Assembly: GCF_014982975.1 (NCBI RefSeq)
Contig: NZ_JADCKL010000006.1
Span: 92,029 to 156,028 of the forward strand
Direction of reading: 5' to 3'
From: Claveliimonas monacensis
GTDB taxonomy: Bacteria; Bacillota; Clostridia; Lachnospirales; Lachnospiraceae
Length of the DNA stretch: 64,000 nucleotides
Of the stretch, positions 18,356-27,949 are shown piece by piece; position 1 is the stretch's first letter, and each line of letters opens with the position of its first letter. The translations under genes were made by a program, and so were the position numbers. The notes beneath the pieces are model-generated. The model worked only from the letters and a program-made list of their open reading frames with translations. It made no database searches and had not been told where the DNA came from.

Positions 18356-18800
18356 ATAGAAGCAGAATTCCCTCCTACCCAGCACACTCAGAGACATCGA
18401 CTATCACGACCGAACCCTCACGGATTACCACACCATCACCTATATATACACTTAGCGAAATTGATACCCCTTCACTCCCAGGAATACTTATCTATCACAA
18501 CTTTTTTATTATCAAATCTTTCATCAATAAGGCAAAAACTTTATCTCCATCAAAATCAAAATAATGATTTTGCGAATAGATTTGAACATCATGTACAAAA
18601 ACTGTTCCCTTGCCAATCGTAATACTCCCCCCAAAATGGGCAATTTTGTTGAATATGTACCTTAGTATTAATAGATATTCTCTCAGGTCAGATTAGTTCG
18701 ACATTGTTTCCAATATATACTTTTAAGCCACAAACATTTAGTTTCCCTTTCAACCTATCAATTCTCTTTTTTCGAAATACCTTCTAATCACATCAGCTAC
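18356..18800 (-). pseudogene. Decayed hexapeptide acetyltransferase
   Basis: Translation of the minus strand across several frames gives recognisable pieces of a maltose/galactoside-type acetyltransferase: NVCGLKVYIGNNVELI, SITIGKGTVFVHDVQIYSQN (the acceptor-binding region, HNH changed to QNH), DERFDNKKVVIDKYSW, and YIGDGVVIREGSVVIVDV. The pieces are interrupted by stop codons and frame changes, so no full product can be made. It fills the 608-bp gap between the flippase and the pyruvyltransferase and records a lost O-acetylation step. Confidence 0.75.
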
Positions 18801-18865
18801 TTCTTTTCCAGTCTTCCTTAGAAATATACACTTCATAAATATACTGCCATATATTAATTAGTATC

Positions 18866-19933
18866 CTATATGCTTTTTTTAATAAATTTATCCAATACTT
18901 TAAACTGCAACTCTGCGTCTGATTTTACTTTCTCAATCATAGGCAAATTTGTTATACTTTTAAATGCTTTTAATAAATCATCTGCTATTGCTTTTTCTCC
19001 CTCCAATAAATTCCAAACATAATTTTGATATTTCAAATCTTCTAAAATATTCATCTGCTTAATGCTATAAATTATCGGAATAACTTTTTTCCCCATAACC
19101 CATCCCAATACCATTGCATGAAAACGGGTTGCAATTATATATTTGCATTCCGCAAATTTGTTCAGGAAGCAATCAACATCTCCTGTGTAACGTATTACTC
19201 TTATTCCCTTTTTCGAATCAATCTTTTCTAATATTCTATCAATTGCTATCTGATCTTTTTCGGCTTCGCAAAAACTAAATAGCGTTACAGGTATATTTCT
19301 AATCTGACACAAAACACATACATTTTTAATGACGCTTTCATATTCATTTTTCCAATGACTCAAATTCTTTCTACTTTCCAAATTAATTACACTAATCCCA
19401 ATCCCATTTGTCTTGTTACAGTTTAAAAAATCTTTGTAGCCAAACAAAACATCTGGGGCATATCTTACTGATTTGATATTTTTAAAGTGTAAATATGATA
19501 CTGTATCTCTGAAACAACAATCTTTGGCACACATAAGTTCTTGACTAATCGCATTATCAAATTCGGTAGTGTAGCTTGGTCCATAATTTGCTCCAATTAT
19601 AAAGATATTGTCGTTCTCAATACTCTTTCTATCCATTCGCCAATTGTCAGTTTCTATAAAAATTGAACCTCCAATATGTACAACTGCTCTTGCTTTTCTC
19701 TCAGCCAAATGGTTAATAATGTTACCATTTTGTTTGGTTAATTTCCTACAAATTCTTAACCAGTTGTACATAATAGTATTTATTCTAATAACATTTTTTT
19801 CTTTTCTAAACGCCTTTAAAAATTTAGGAGCACCACATAAATAAAATTTTTCATCGGGATACCTTCTCACTAATGAACGCACAAAAAGATCATCTCCAAG
19901 ATTATTTTTTAAATACGCTCTGATATATATCAT
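18866..19933 (-). CDS. Polysaccharide pyruvyl transferase family protein
   Basis: This is a 355-residue protein starting MIYIRAYLKNNLGDDLFVRS with AGAAGGA upstream. The N-terminal NNLGDDL, FIIGANYGPSY, CFRDTVSYLHFK and RYAPDVLF blocks, together with the C-terminal YIIATRFHAMVLGWVMGKKVIPI, identify the CsaB/PssM-type pyruvyl transferase family. Members add pyruvate ketals from phosphoenolpyruvate to sugars. Some are general GT-B-like enzymes, so the donor is not certain. It overlaps the preceding glycosyltransferase gene by 32 bp, indicating tight co-translation. Confidence 0.85.
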   Translation of the reverse strand: MIYIRAYLKNNLGDDLFVRSLVRRYPDEKFYLCGAPKFLKAFRKEKNVIRINTIMYNWLRICRKLTKQNGNIINHLAERKARAVVHIGGSIFIETDNWRMDRKSIENDNIFIIGANYGPSYTTEFDNAISQELMCAKDCCFRDTVSYLHFKNIKSVRYAPDVLFGYKDFLNCNKTNGIGISVINLESRKNLSHWKNEYESVIKNVCVLCQIRNIPVTLFSFCEAEKDQIAIDRILEKIDSKKGIRVIRYTGDVDCFLNKFAECKYIIATRFHAMVLGWVMGKKVIPIIYSIKQMNILEDLKYQNYVWNLLEGEKAIADDLLKAFKSITNLPMIEKVKSDAELQFKVLDKFIKKSI

Positions 19934-20966
19934 ATAAACCCGTCCTTCTAATTCCAAATTTTATAAACTCTATGGCTGCTAAATAGCATGTTAGTAATTT
20001 CCAATATTTTAAATAAAATAATTTTAATCCTATTTTCATATACTTAGGTATTTTTATTTGACACAAATAACTTTTACTTTTTTTTACTACATCATATGAA
20101 TATATCACACCTAATCCTTCCTGCCATTCTGCTCTAGTCTCCCTCCCCCTAAATAGGGCAAAAAGACTTTCCCACAAACTCACTAATCCTCCTTTAAAAA
20201 ATAATAAAATATTATCTTCTATGTTCCCTCCCATTATTCCTATATACTTATATAGCACCGGAAAAACTCTGTTTAACGCCGTATATTTCATTTTATTATT
20301 TTTATTGGTAATGCTGTCCGGATTAAATCTATAAAAATAAAGTTGTTTCTCTAAATAATATATTTTTTCTGCTTTAGACACTAAATCCAAACTTTGAAGA
20401 AGATCCTCTCCATGTCTTACATCGTAGAATTGCTTATAATCTGCATTGACATCAAACAAATCACTTTTACATATTTTTAGACACATCGTATTTAGTAACG
20501 ATGTGTCTAACATCTTTTTAAATAAATCTGCTTTGCATATTTCCCCATCTTTGAATAAATTATTAGCTTTTTCAGGTATAAGTTCTCCATTCATCTTCAC
20601 TCGTTGCCACTGAAAAATTATTATTTCTGGTGATTTTGTTTCAATCGTCTTATACACTTGTTCTAAAGCATCCACTCGCAAATAGTCATCTGCATCCAAA
20701 TAAGAAATATATTTCCCTTTAGCAATTTTTAGTCCTTCAAAGCGAGCTGAAATCTGACCTTGATTTTCTTTGTGCAACACAGTGATAATTTGGGGATATT
20801 CTTTCCCATATTTATCACATATATCAGCACTTTTATCATTAGATCCATCGTTTACCAAAATCACTTCGTAATTTTTAAAAGTTTGTTTTAATACAGAGCC
20901 TATACTCTCATCCAAATATTTTTCTGCATTATAAACAGGAATTATAACACTAAAAAATGGATCCAT
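19902..20966 (-). CDS. Family 2 glycosyltransferase
   Basis: This is a 354-residue GT-A enzyme starting MDPFFSVIIPVYNAEKYLDE with AGGAGA 4 bases upstream. The nucleotide-sugar-binding region VILVNDGSNDKSADICDKYG and the metal-binding DADDY are present, followed by RHGEDLLQSLDLVSKA (acceptor/catalytic loop). The C-terminal third (about residues 240-350) is amphipathic and basic, suggesting membrane association. It probably adds one sugar of the repeat unit; the sugar cannot be told from sequence. Coding DNA is AT-rich like the neighbouring transferases. Confidence 0.92.
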   Translation of the reverse strand: MDPFFSVIIPVYNAEKYLDESIGSVLKQTFKNYEVILVNDGSNDKSADICDKYGKEYPQIITVLHKENQGQISARFEGLKIAKGKYISYLDADDYLRVDALEQVYKTIETKSPEIIIFQWQRVKMNGELIPEKANNLFKDGEICKADLFKKMLDTSLLNTMCLKICKSDLFDVNADYKQFYDVRHGEDLLQSLDLVSKAEKIYYLEKQLYFYRFNPDSITNKNNKMKYTALNRVFPVLYKYIGIMGGNIEDNILLFFKGGLVSLWESLFALFRGRETRAEWQEGLGVIYSYDVVKKSKSYLCQIKIPKYMKIGLKLFYLKYWKLLTCYLAAIEFIKFGIRRTGLYDIYQSVFKK

Positions 20967-21010
20967 TTTCTCTCTCCTCATTCCAAACAGTATATAAAGT
21001 AATCGTCATG

Positions 21011-22207
21011 CTAGCACTTATATTTTGCATATATTTTTCCACATATAACACAGTATATCAATGTCATCAAGCACTGTTCATATATCATGTTTATACTAAC
21101 TGACACAGCATCCGCAAAAAACATTCCACCTAATAATGCAAGTGCCAAAACAATCTCTTTTTCTTTAAATAAGTCTTTTCTCCTCATTAACTTTATTCCC
21201 ACATACACCCTCGGATAAAAATATAAAATAAACCCTATTATTCCCGTATCTACTAAGACTTCTATATATGTATTATGAGCATAGGTGATTTCTCCTCTTA
21301 AACTCCCATAAATATACTTAAAATTATCCAATCCATATCCCCACAAAGGATTTTTCTTAAAATAATTCCAACCTATTTCGATCATATCTTCTCTCATTGT
21401 TGTACTTCGCCCTGTTACAGAAGTTGCACTATTAAACAGAACATTGAAGAAATCAAATAACCTCTCCCCTAGTATTTCATATGCCCAACTAACATTTTTC
21501 AAGATCCACATTATCACAAATAATGTAATAGAAATAATTATTAAAGACTTTATTATTGTTATAAAACTGATTTTTTGATTGACCACATAATATATACCTA
21601 TAATTATTATAAACAACAGAATCCCTGACTTTGACCCTGAAATAATAATTAATAGAAAAAACGGAATCAAAGGTAAAAGAAATCTTTTATCTTCTTTATC
21701 TGCCAAATATAAACAAAATCCTGATGCATACGCTAAATATATTCCAAATCGATTAGAGTTAATCACATCAATGTTTAATCTCTCTAAAGAAATATTCTCC
21801 AACCCTATTACACTCACTATATAAGCAGCTAATATAATTGTTGATATCAATATTATTTTAGCAATTACAATAATGTCCTTATAGCTCGTGATATAATGGG
21901 GTAAAGATATTGTAGCTATTGTAGCCATTGCGATAACAATCAACATTTCTATATTAATTTTTTCATAAACCCAAAAAGATGATAATGCCGTCCAAATAAA
22001 AAAAGCACTGTACCAACGTCCATAGGTTGCAATGCTTATTTTCTCTATTCTTTGTATTACGTAAAACAAAAAGAATAAAATATATATGACTATCATTACT
22101 TTATAAAGAATATTATTTATATAGACCATGCAGATACTACCAAAAAATAGAAGTATCATAAGAATATTGTTAATAGAAAATTTTATTTTTCCGATACAAA
22201 ACTTCAC
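21011..22207 (-). CDS. O-antigen/capsule polymerase (Wzy, O-antigen ligase superfamily)
   Basis: This is a 398-residue membrane protein with about eleven hydrophobic segments. The start is a GTG with GAGGTAACGAAG before it. The large outside loop and the conserved Wzy_C region are visible: SVTGRSTTMREDMIEIGWNY, then NPLWGYGLDNFKYIYG and TYAHNTYIEVLVDTGIIGF. This pattern is typical of O-antigen ligase/polymerase proteins. As the only such gene in the locus it should polymerise undecaprenyl-linked repeat units at the outer face of the membrane. Confidence 0.9.
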   Translation of the reverse strand: MKFCIGKIKFSINNILMILLFFGSICMVYINNILYKVMIVIYILFFLFYVIQRIEKISIATYGRWYSAFFIWTALSSFWVYEKINIEMLIVIAMATIATISLPHYITSYKDIIVIAKIILISTIILAAYIVSVIGLENISLERLNIDVINSNRFGIYLAYASGFCLYLADKEDKRFLLPLIPFFLLIIISGSKSGILLFIIIIGIYYVVNQKISFITIIKSLIIISITLFVIMWILKNVSWAYEILGERLFDFFNVLFNSATSVTGRSTTMREDMIEIGWNYFKKNPLWGYGLDNFKYIYGSLRGEITYAHNTYIEVLVDTGIIGFILYFYPRVYVGIKLMRRKDLFKEKEIVLALALLGGMFFADAVSVSINMIYEQCLMTLIYCVICGKIYAKYKC

Positions 22208-22212
22208 CTTCG

Positions 22213-23355
22213 TTACCTCTTTTTACCTATAGCTATGCCACGCTTATTCTTTTTCAGATTATCTATACCTTTTTCCTTATCATATACTTCTTTAATATAT
22301 AAAATCCAACGCTTTGTTACACTATCCGGTGATACTTTTGTTAAAATTTTCTTTGCATTACTTCCATACCGCACTGCTAATCCATGATTTGAAGCATAAC
22401 ATTCCATAGCTCTAGACAAAGCTTTTACGTTTTTAACCGGAGTCAATATCCCCATATTTTCATTTGATATCAGCTCTGCGGGCCCTCCACATGGACAATC
22501 TGTTGAAATTACTGGAATCCCTAATGCCATCGCTTCTATTAATGCATTAGGCATCCCTTCATAATCTGAAGAAATCACAAAAAATTCTGCTTCCAATAAT
22601 TTTTTTTTAATATCTTTAACTCTTCCGCATAAAAATACTCTATTCGTTAGATCGCATGCAGTTATCAATTTCTCTAATACTTCTCTTTCTGGTCCTTCCC
22701 CATATATTTGAAGTGTATAGTCCGGATACTCTTTTGAAAATTCTTGAAATGCTTTTATTAACAATTTGAAATTTTTTTGGGCATCTAACCTTCCAACCGC
22801 AATAATTTTACGACTTAAAGGATATCTATAATCATCGCAAATATATTCATCTGCTACTGGATTTGCTATGACAATGGATTTTTTTTGGAGTTTTATAGGG
22901 AAAAATTTTTTTTGCTCCTCTGTTTGGAATACTGCTCCTTCTGCCTTGGGATACAGCCATTTCATAAGACTACGATACACAAAACTCTTATATTCTTCTT
23001 TGGGATCATTCCTTTGACATATAATAACAGGGATTCCAATTTTTCTTTTGACAAGTAAACTTCTGAAACATGGTTCTGAAAGAAATGAAATCAATATATC
23101 GGCATTAAACTCCCGAACTTCCAAAATTAATCGCTTTAACCTCTCAATATTCTTTGTTATTATTTTAGAAGATAATTCCTCCAGACGATCCAACGACTTT
23201 ATTACTATCCTTTCATCTAAATAATAAACGCTAGGCTTTCTAACAGATGTCAAAATCATTAATCTATTATTATCACATAGACGATTGCATAAATTTGCCA
23301 CTACCCTTTCAGCACCACCATTATTCATACTTCCAAGATAAAAAATAATATTCAT
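22213..23355 (-). CDS. Family 4 glycosyltransferase
   Basis: This is a 380-residue GT-B retaining enzyme. The N-terminal NNGGAERVVANLCNRL is the acceptor-domain glycine-rich loop. The donor domain has AVGRLDAQKNFKLLIKAFQEF and the E-x7-E motif in SDYEGMPNALIEAMALGIPV, followed by TDCPCGGPAELI, as in capsule GT4 enzymes. It ends with a basic tail (KGIDNLKKNKRGIAIGKKR). The start is one base after the stop of the upstream glycosyltransferase, so the two are probably translated together. Confidence 0.93.
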   Translation of the reverse strand: MNIIFYLGSMNNGGAERVVANLCNRLCDNNRLMILTSVRKPSVYYLDERIVIKSLDRLEELSSKIITKNIERLKRLILEVREFNADILISFLSEPCFRSLLVKRKIGIPVIICQRNDPKEEYKSFVYRSLMKWLYPKAEGAVFQTEEQKKFFPIKLQKKSIVIANPVADEYICDDYRYPLSRKIIAVGRLDAQKNFKLLIKAFQEFSKEYPDYTLQIYGEGPEREVLEKLITACDLTNRVFLCGRVKDIKKKLLEAEFFVISSDYEGMPNALIEAMALGIPVISTDCPCGGPAELISNENMGILTPVKNVKALSRAMECYASNHGLAVRYGSNAKKILTKVSPDSVTKRWILYIKEVYDKEKGIDNLKKNKRGIAIGKKR

Positions 23356-23356
23356 C

Positions 23357-24442
23357 CTACCTTAACTCCTGATAAAAGCATTCCATATATTTTGCTATCT
23401 CATTTGAATCAAATCCCGCTTGTTTTACAATGTCTGATGTATCTTGTCTTTCATAATCCATAAGTTCTAAAATTTTTTCCGCCCAAGTATCAGATGATAT
23501 TAGAGAATATTGAATCACTAATTCTGGAACAACTATGGCTTCTTTTGTGATTACATCACTTACTAAACACTTAATTCCAGAAGTTTGAGCTTCAACAAGT
23601 GTTAGAGGAAGACCTTCATAAAGAGATGGTAATAAAAATAAATCTGCTGCCGATAACATATCCGCAACATTATCCAAGTTCCCTAGAAAATGAATGTGCT
23701 CTGCACTCGAAAGCAGTGAAACTCTTTTCTGTATATGTTCTTTTAACACTCCATTTCCTAATAATAACAGCTCCAACTGATTATTTTTTTGAAATGCCTT
23801 ATCAAATGCCTCTATTAAAAACGCATGATTCTTCTGTATATCAAATCTCCCAATATGAATGCAAACCTTTCTATTCACTATTCCCAACTTTTTACGAACT
23901 TCTAACCGTACCTCATTCGAAAAACGATATTTTCTTGTATTTATGCCATTATTTAGCATTATATAATCTTTGTTTCCGAAATTATACTTAGCTGCTAAAT
24001 CTGAACATGCAAACCTTATATTTGCTTTTTTTGCTGATTGTTGTTCCATCAAGTATCTAAGTTTTGCCCTTGCTCCTGATTCTCGAGCGGAATTATGTGC
24101 ATGATAAATCAGGTTATTAATACCTACTTTCTTCGCAGATTTAAAATAATAATACCCGACACAAGAATAATGTACATGAACTGCTCTATAGTTATTATGT
24201 TTCGAAAAAAAAGTATCTGTTGCTTTTTGTAGTTTGAACAAATTAGAAACTCTTGCACTTGGTAAATGATATATTTTCCCACCAAGTTTTCCAATTTCAT
24301 CATCATATGCCCCTGGTTCATTGGAATGTACGCAAAAATCAAATTGAATTTTGTTTCGATCAATGTTTCGATATATATTCATAATAAGTGTTTCCATTCC
24401 TGCCCTATGCATTTTCCCTACAACTTGTAGTATCTTAATCAT
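23357..24442 (-). CDS. Family 4 glycosyltransferase
   Basis: This is a 361-residue GT-B protein with GKMHRAGMETLIMNIYRNI at the N-terminus, HIGRFDIQKNHAFLIEAFDKA in the donor domain and PSLYEGLPLTLVEAQTSGIK for the nucleotide-sugar-binding glutamates. This is the subgroup often annotated as EpsF-like glycosyltransferase family 1 protein. AAAGGTGA lies 7 bases before the ATG. Gene order suggests it acts in assembling the repeat unit on the lipid carrier after the priming transferase. Confidence 0.93.
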   Translation of the reverse strand: MIKILQVVGKMHRAGMETLIMNIYRNIDRNKIQFDFCVHSNEPGAYDDEIGKLGGKIYHLPSARVSNLFKLQKATDTFFSKHNNYRAVHVHYSCVGYYYFKSAKKVGINNLIYHAHNSARESGARAKLRYLMEQQSAKKANIRFACSDLAAKYNFGNKDYIMLNNGINTRKYRFSNEVRLEVRKKLGIVNRKVCIHIGRFDIQKNHAFLIEAFDKAFQKNNQLELLLLGNGVLKEHIQKRVSLLSSAEHIHFLGNLDNVADMLSAADLFLLPSLYEGLPLTLVEAQTSGIKCLVSDVITKEAIVVPELVIQYSLISSDTWAEKILELMDYERQDTSDIVKQAGFDSNEIAKYMECFYQELR

Positions 24443-24463
24443 AGTTTGTCACCTTTAATCCAT

Positions 24464-25282
24464 TCATTTTCTCAAAAATATCCTGTATATCAAATTCTGC
24501 ACATTAATTGGCATCAAATACATTAATGTCTGTGCTCCAGCCACAATAACAAAATCAAAAAAACTAGAATATCCTATTCGCCAAAATCTTCGAATAGTCT
24601 CTATGTAGCTCCATGTGTTTTCCCAACTCTTTCTTCTTTTAGCTAAATTTTCATCTGAACGAAACCATAACAAAGATTCTTTAAAATTAGTAGCCTTACA
24701 CCCCCCATAAAGCATCCTTCCAAACAGATCTACATCTTGATTTCTTCTTAGAGTACTGTAACCGCCAAATTCTAGCACTTTACTTTTTCTATACATAACA
24801 CTTGGATGATTAAATGCACTTCTTCTTTTGGCAAACTGATAGATTTCTATGTAATCAGATGGAACCGCTCTGCATCCTGTTATATTATCAGTATTTCCAT
24901 AAAATTCTTCTACTGCTGATCCAATAATCGCACAATCAGGGAACCTTTCAAATGCCTTAACTTGTTTCATACAACGATTCGGCTTTGATATATCATCGGT
25001 ATCCATACGGGCAACTAAATCATTTTTACAATGTTTCAATCCATAATTTAGCGCGAATCCAAGGCCCATATTTCTTTCATATCCAACTATATTAAAAAGT
25101 TTAGGATATTCTTCAGTATAATAGTCAAGAATTGCCTGTAACTCTACTGTTATTTCTCCATCTTTTACTATGACAATCTCATCTGGTTTTAATGTTTGTT
25201 CCACCATACTTTTAATAGCCAAATTTAGATATTCCGGCTTTTCTTTTATGTATAATGCCATCAATACACTGTATGACTCCAT
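24464..25282 (-). CDS. Family 2 glycosyltransferase
   Basis: This is a 272-residue protein starting MESYSVLMALYIKEKPEYL. The donor-binding motif EIVIVKDGEI and the DXD equivalent ARMDTDDISKPNR are present, as is the catalytic-region RRNQDVDLFGRMLYGGCKA. This form (SVLMAVYxKE, then MDTDDI) is typical of galactosyl/rhamnosyltransferases of capsule loci, but donor specificity is not readable. A C-terminal hydrophobic stretch (residues 240-260) may hold it at the membrane. It follows the priming transferase by 35 bp. Confidence 0.92.
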   Translation of the reverse strand: MESYSVLMALYIKEKPEYLNLAIKSMVEQTLKPDEIVIVKDGEITVELQAILDYYTEEYPKLFNIVGYERNMGLGFALNYGLKHCKNDLVARMDTDDISKPNRCMKQVKAFERFPDCAIIGSAVEEFYGNTDNITGCRAVPSDYIEIYQFAKRRSAFNHPSVMYRKSKVLEFGGYSTLRRNQDVDLFGRMLYGGCKATNFKESLLWFRSDENLAKRRKSWENTWSYIETIRRFWRIGYSSFFDFVIVAGAQTLMYLMPINVQNLIYRIFLRK

Positions 25283-25316
25283 TTTTTCACCCCGCACTAC
25301 AAATAAATACTATGTA

Positions 25317-26090
25317 TCATTTATATCGTGTTCTCTCATTTAGCAATTCATCCGCCTCTTTCTGTTTTCTATCATATTCTTCTTGACTTATTTTTCCTTT
25401 ACTTAATAAATAATCCCCTAAATCTTCAGAGGTAGCCATATCGCCTGTCGTAATACCCTCCTGTTTTACAAAAGCTTTCATAATAGTTTGAAATATAATC
25501 CCTATATCTCCAAAAAATGTAACATCCTGAATATATTTTAAATCCCACTCTAATTTATCTTCCCAATCAATACCATTACGTCCATTAACCTGCGCGAGCC
25601 CACTTAAGCCTGGTTTTACAGTATGACGCATTCTCTGTTCTTTGGTCATAAATACCATATCCCGAACAAGTTGAGGTCTTGGACCAATTATACTCATATC
25701 TCCTTTTAAAATGTTAAAAACTTCTGGTAACTCATCCAATGAACTTGCTCTAAGAGCTTTTCCAAATTTTCCAAGCCGTTCCCTATCTGGCAAGAGTTTC
25801 CCTGCCTCATCCCGTTCATCAGACATAGAACGAAATTTATACATATAAAAAATTCTCTCTCTCCCTGTTTTTAAATCAAATTCCCCAGGACGAGGTTGCT
25901 TAAATAACACGGGGGATCCAAGTTTTAATCTAACCAATACTGCTACAATAATATAAAGCCACCCGAACAAGACAATTGCTAAAAGAGCACAGATGATATC
26001 TACTAATCGTTTAATGTACGATTCATAAATTCCACCTGTTCTCTCCAAGCGAATATCTATAATATTATTATCAACATGCTCCTGCTGCAT
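25317..26090 (-). CDS. Priming glycosyl-1-phosphate transferase (bacterial sugar transferase)
   Basis: This is a 257-residue short-form phosphoglycosyl transferase. It has an N-terminal membrane helix (about residues 29-51), the reaction-centre region PVLFKQPRPG, MYKFRSM with the catalytic Asp-Glu pair in SSLDELPEVFNILKGDMSI, IGPRPQLVRDM and KPGLSGLAQVNGRN. It transfers a sugar 1-phosphate from UDP-sugar to undecaprenyl phosphate, the first step of repeat-unit synthesis. The C-terminal tail has an extra acidic stretch (TTGDMATSEDLGDYL) seen in related clostridial enzymes. Gene order places it second after the loaP terminator. Confidence 0.95.
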   Translation of the reverse strand: MQQEHVDNNIIDIRLERTGGIYESYIKRLVDIICALLAIVLFGWLYIIVAVLVRLKLGSPVLFKQPRPGEFDLKTGRERIFYMYKFRSMSDERDEAGKLLPDRERLGKFGKALRASSLDELPEVFNILKGDMSIIGPRPQLVRDMVFMTKEQRMRHTVKPGLSGLAQVNGRNGIDWEDKLEWDLKYIQDVTFFGDIGIIFQTIMKAFVKQEGITTGDMATSEDLGDYLLSKGKISQEEYDRKQKEADELLNERTRYK

Positions 26091-26103
26091 TAATTTTCTC
26101 CTA

Positions 26104-27360
26104 CTACAAAAAACATCCCTTCACAATCTCAATGACCTGCTCCTGCTCTTCCACCGTCATCTTATTATCACTTGGCAGACAAAGCCCTCTCTGGAAGATA
26201 TCCATCCCCACATCCAGCGGCTTTCCGTCCTTTCCAAGCGCTCCGCCTCTTATGTATGCATTAGTCTTGGCTCTTCCGTTTCCTTCTCTTGTCACAAAGG
26301 CATTCATTCGGTAGATGGGCTGCATATGCATGGGCTTCCAGATGGGCCGCCCCTCTGCGTTGTAGGATGCCAGTGTCTCCAGGATCTCTGTGGGACAGGA
26401 TTTTCCAGGTTCTGTAATATACAAAGCTTCCTGTTCTCCCCTCTCCTGGCGGCACATAGCCTCCGGTTCAATGAGCATACAGGAGAGCCAGAAGTTGGGC
26501 TCGCTGTTCTTGGCATCATACGGGTTCATAGTCACTGGCAGGTCTTTAAAGCCTTCCCTGTACCTCTCATAAATAGCCTTTTTCTGTGCAATGTGCTCTT
26601 CCAGGTAGGGGAACTGTCCTCTGACAACCCCGGCGATCACGTTGCTCATGCGGTAGTTGTATCCCAGCTCCTCGTGCTGGTACCAGGGTGCGTTCTCTCT
26701 GGACTGGGTAGACCATTTCCGCACTTTATTGGCCGCTTCTTCATCATCTGTCAGCAGCATGCCGCCGGAAGAACCGGTGATGATCTTATTTCCGTTGAAG
26801 GAAATGCAATTGTATGCCCCAAAGGTACCTGTCTGCACGCCCTTATAGGTTGCTCCCAGAGATTCTGCAGCGTCCTCGATGATGATCGCTCCGTGCCTGT
26901 CGCAGACTGCCTGCAGCTCTTCGATTTTTCCGGGAGTGCCGTAGAGATGTGCCATGACTACCACTTTTACCTCGGGATACAGCTCAAAGGCTTTCTCAAG
27001 TGCTGTCGGATCCATGTTCCAGGTGTCATATTCTGTATCGATAAATACGGGAACTCCCCCCTCGTAGACCACCGGATTGACAGTGGCGTCAAACGTCATA
27101 TCTGAGCAGAATACTTTCTCCCCGGGTTTGACTCCCGCCAGCTTTACTGCCATATGCAGGGCAGCTGTTCCTGCCGAGAGGGCCACTGCATATCTGCAGC
27201 CCACTTTCTCACAGGCCAGTCTTTCTACCTCATTAATGTTCTTTCCCACGGTAGACATCCAGTTCGTCTCGTAGGCTTCTTTCACGTATTCCAGCTCAGG
27301 GCCATGCATGGTCGGGCTGGAAAGCCACACTTTGTTTTGAAATGGAACTATTTTATTCAT
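26104..27360 (-). CDS. DegT/DnrJ/EryC1-family sugar aminotransferase
   Basis: This 418-residue PLP enzyme starts MNKIVPFQNKVWLSSPTM. It is the PglE/LegC-type fold: VALSAGTAALHMAVKLAG, IEDAAESLGATYKG, and the PLP-binding lysine in SFNGNKIITGSSGGML. It transfers an amino group to a keto-sugar nucleotide, matching the product of the membrane dehydratase at 28391-30280. The pair resembles PglF-PglE in bacillosamine-type UDP-diamino sugar synthesis, which predicts an amino sugar as the priming residue. It is the first gene after the loaP intergenic terminator. Its GC content is higher than that of the transferases downstream. Confidence 0.93.
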   Translation of the reverse strand: MNKIVPFQNKVWLSSPTMHGPELEYVKEAYETNWMSTVGKNINEVERLACEKVGCRYAVALSAGTAALHMAVKLAGVKPGEKVFCSDMTFDATVNPVVYEGGVPVFIDTEYDTWNMDPTALEKAFELYPEVKVVVMAHLYGTPGKIEELQAVCDRHGAIIIEDAAESLGATYKGVQTGTFGAYNCISFNGNKIITGSSGGMLLTDDEEAANKVRKWSTQSRENAPWYQHEELGYNYRMSNVIAGVVRGQFPYLEEHIAQKKAIYERYREGFKDLPVTMNPYDAKNSEPNFWLSCMLIEPEAMCRQERGEQEALYITEPGKSCPTEILETLASYNAEGRPIWKPMHMQPIYRMNAFVTREGNGRAKTNAYIRGGALGKDGKPLDVGMDIFQRGLCLPSDNKMTVEEQEQVIEIVKGCFL

Positions 27361-27396
27361 TGTCTCTTTCCCTTGTTTCCCTTTAATTTTCCCCAC

Positions 27397-27421
27397 AAAA
27401 ATAAGAGCCCCTCCGGACTCT
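27397..27421 (-). terminator. Intrinsic terminator between loaP and the polysaccharide genes
   Basis: AGAGTCC and GGGCTCT (7 bp with one G-U, GGAG loop, 27421-27404) are followed on the minus strand by TATTTTT. It stands in the 82-bp gap between loaP and the aminotransferase, exactly where a processive antiterminator would be needed. Confidence 0.75.
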
Positions 27422-27442
27422 CATTTTCATTCTCCATATTCC

Positions 27443-27949
27443 CTATCTCTTCACCACAACCTCCAGCCCCACCTGGGTCTCCAGCTTCCTGCCAAACATC
27501 TCCATCTCCAGGTAGGCCTTCCGCTTGTGGCGGTCTATCTTTTTGATCAGCCCCTCATGGCCTTTGAGAGGACCTCTTGTGATGATGACCTGTTCGTTCT
27601 CAATGATGCCCTCTGACATCTCCACGATCTGCTCATCTTTTCCAAACTCCAGGAGGAAGTGGACCTCCTCTTCTGTGAGAGGCACCACTTCGTCGCCGGT
27701 GCCGATCAGCTTGGTCAGCCCCATGACTTTCTTGAGCTGGAAGAACAGCTTTTCCTTGTCCGGGCTGACAAGGAAGATGTAGCCTGGGAAAAGGATCTTT
27801 GTCTCCTTGTGCCATTTCCCGTGATACCGTTTCATCTGCTCGCAGTAGGGGATGAAGCTTCGCTCCAGCGTCTCCTTTGAGATCAGTTTTTCGCATTGCT
27901 TCTGGATGTCCTCCTCGGTCCCTGTTCGGACCTGGACTACATACCACAT
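27443..27949 (-). CDS. loaP: LoaP-type NusG paralogue (processive antiterminator)
   Basis: This is a 168-residue NusG-family protein. It starts MWYVVQVRTGTEEDIQKQC (NGN domain), has KETKILFPGYIFLVSPDKEK in the RNA-polymerase-binding part, and a C-terminal KOW domain with IITRGPLKGHEGLIKKIDRH. It is distinct from the housekeeping nusG at 51564. LoaP proteins, described in Bacillus for antibiotic operons, bind an RNA hairpin in the nascent leader and let polymerase pass terminators in long operons. Here the gene opens a long polysaccharide operon, has a structured leader, and is followed by a terminator. AGAAAGGA is the ribosome binding site. Confidence 0.9.
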   Translation of the reverse strand: MWYVVQVRTGTEEDIQKQCEKLISKETLERSFIPYCEQMKRYHGKWHKETKILFPGYIFLVSPDKEKLFFQLKKVMGLTKLIGTGDEVVPLTEEEVHFLLEFGKDEQIVEMSEGIIENEQVIITRGPLKGHEGLIKKIDRHKRKAYLEMEMFGRKLETQVGLEVVVKR

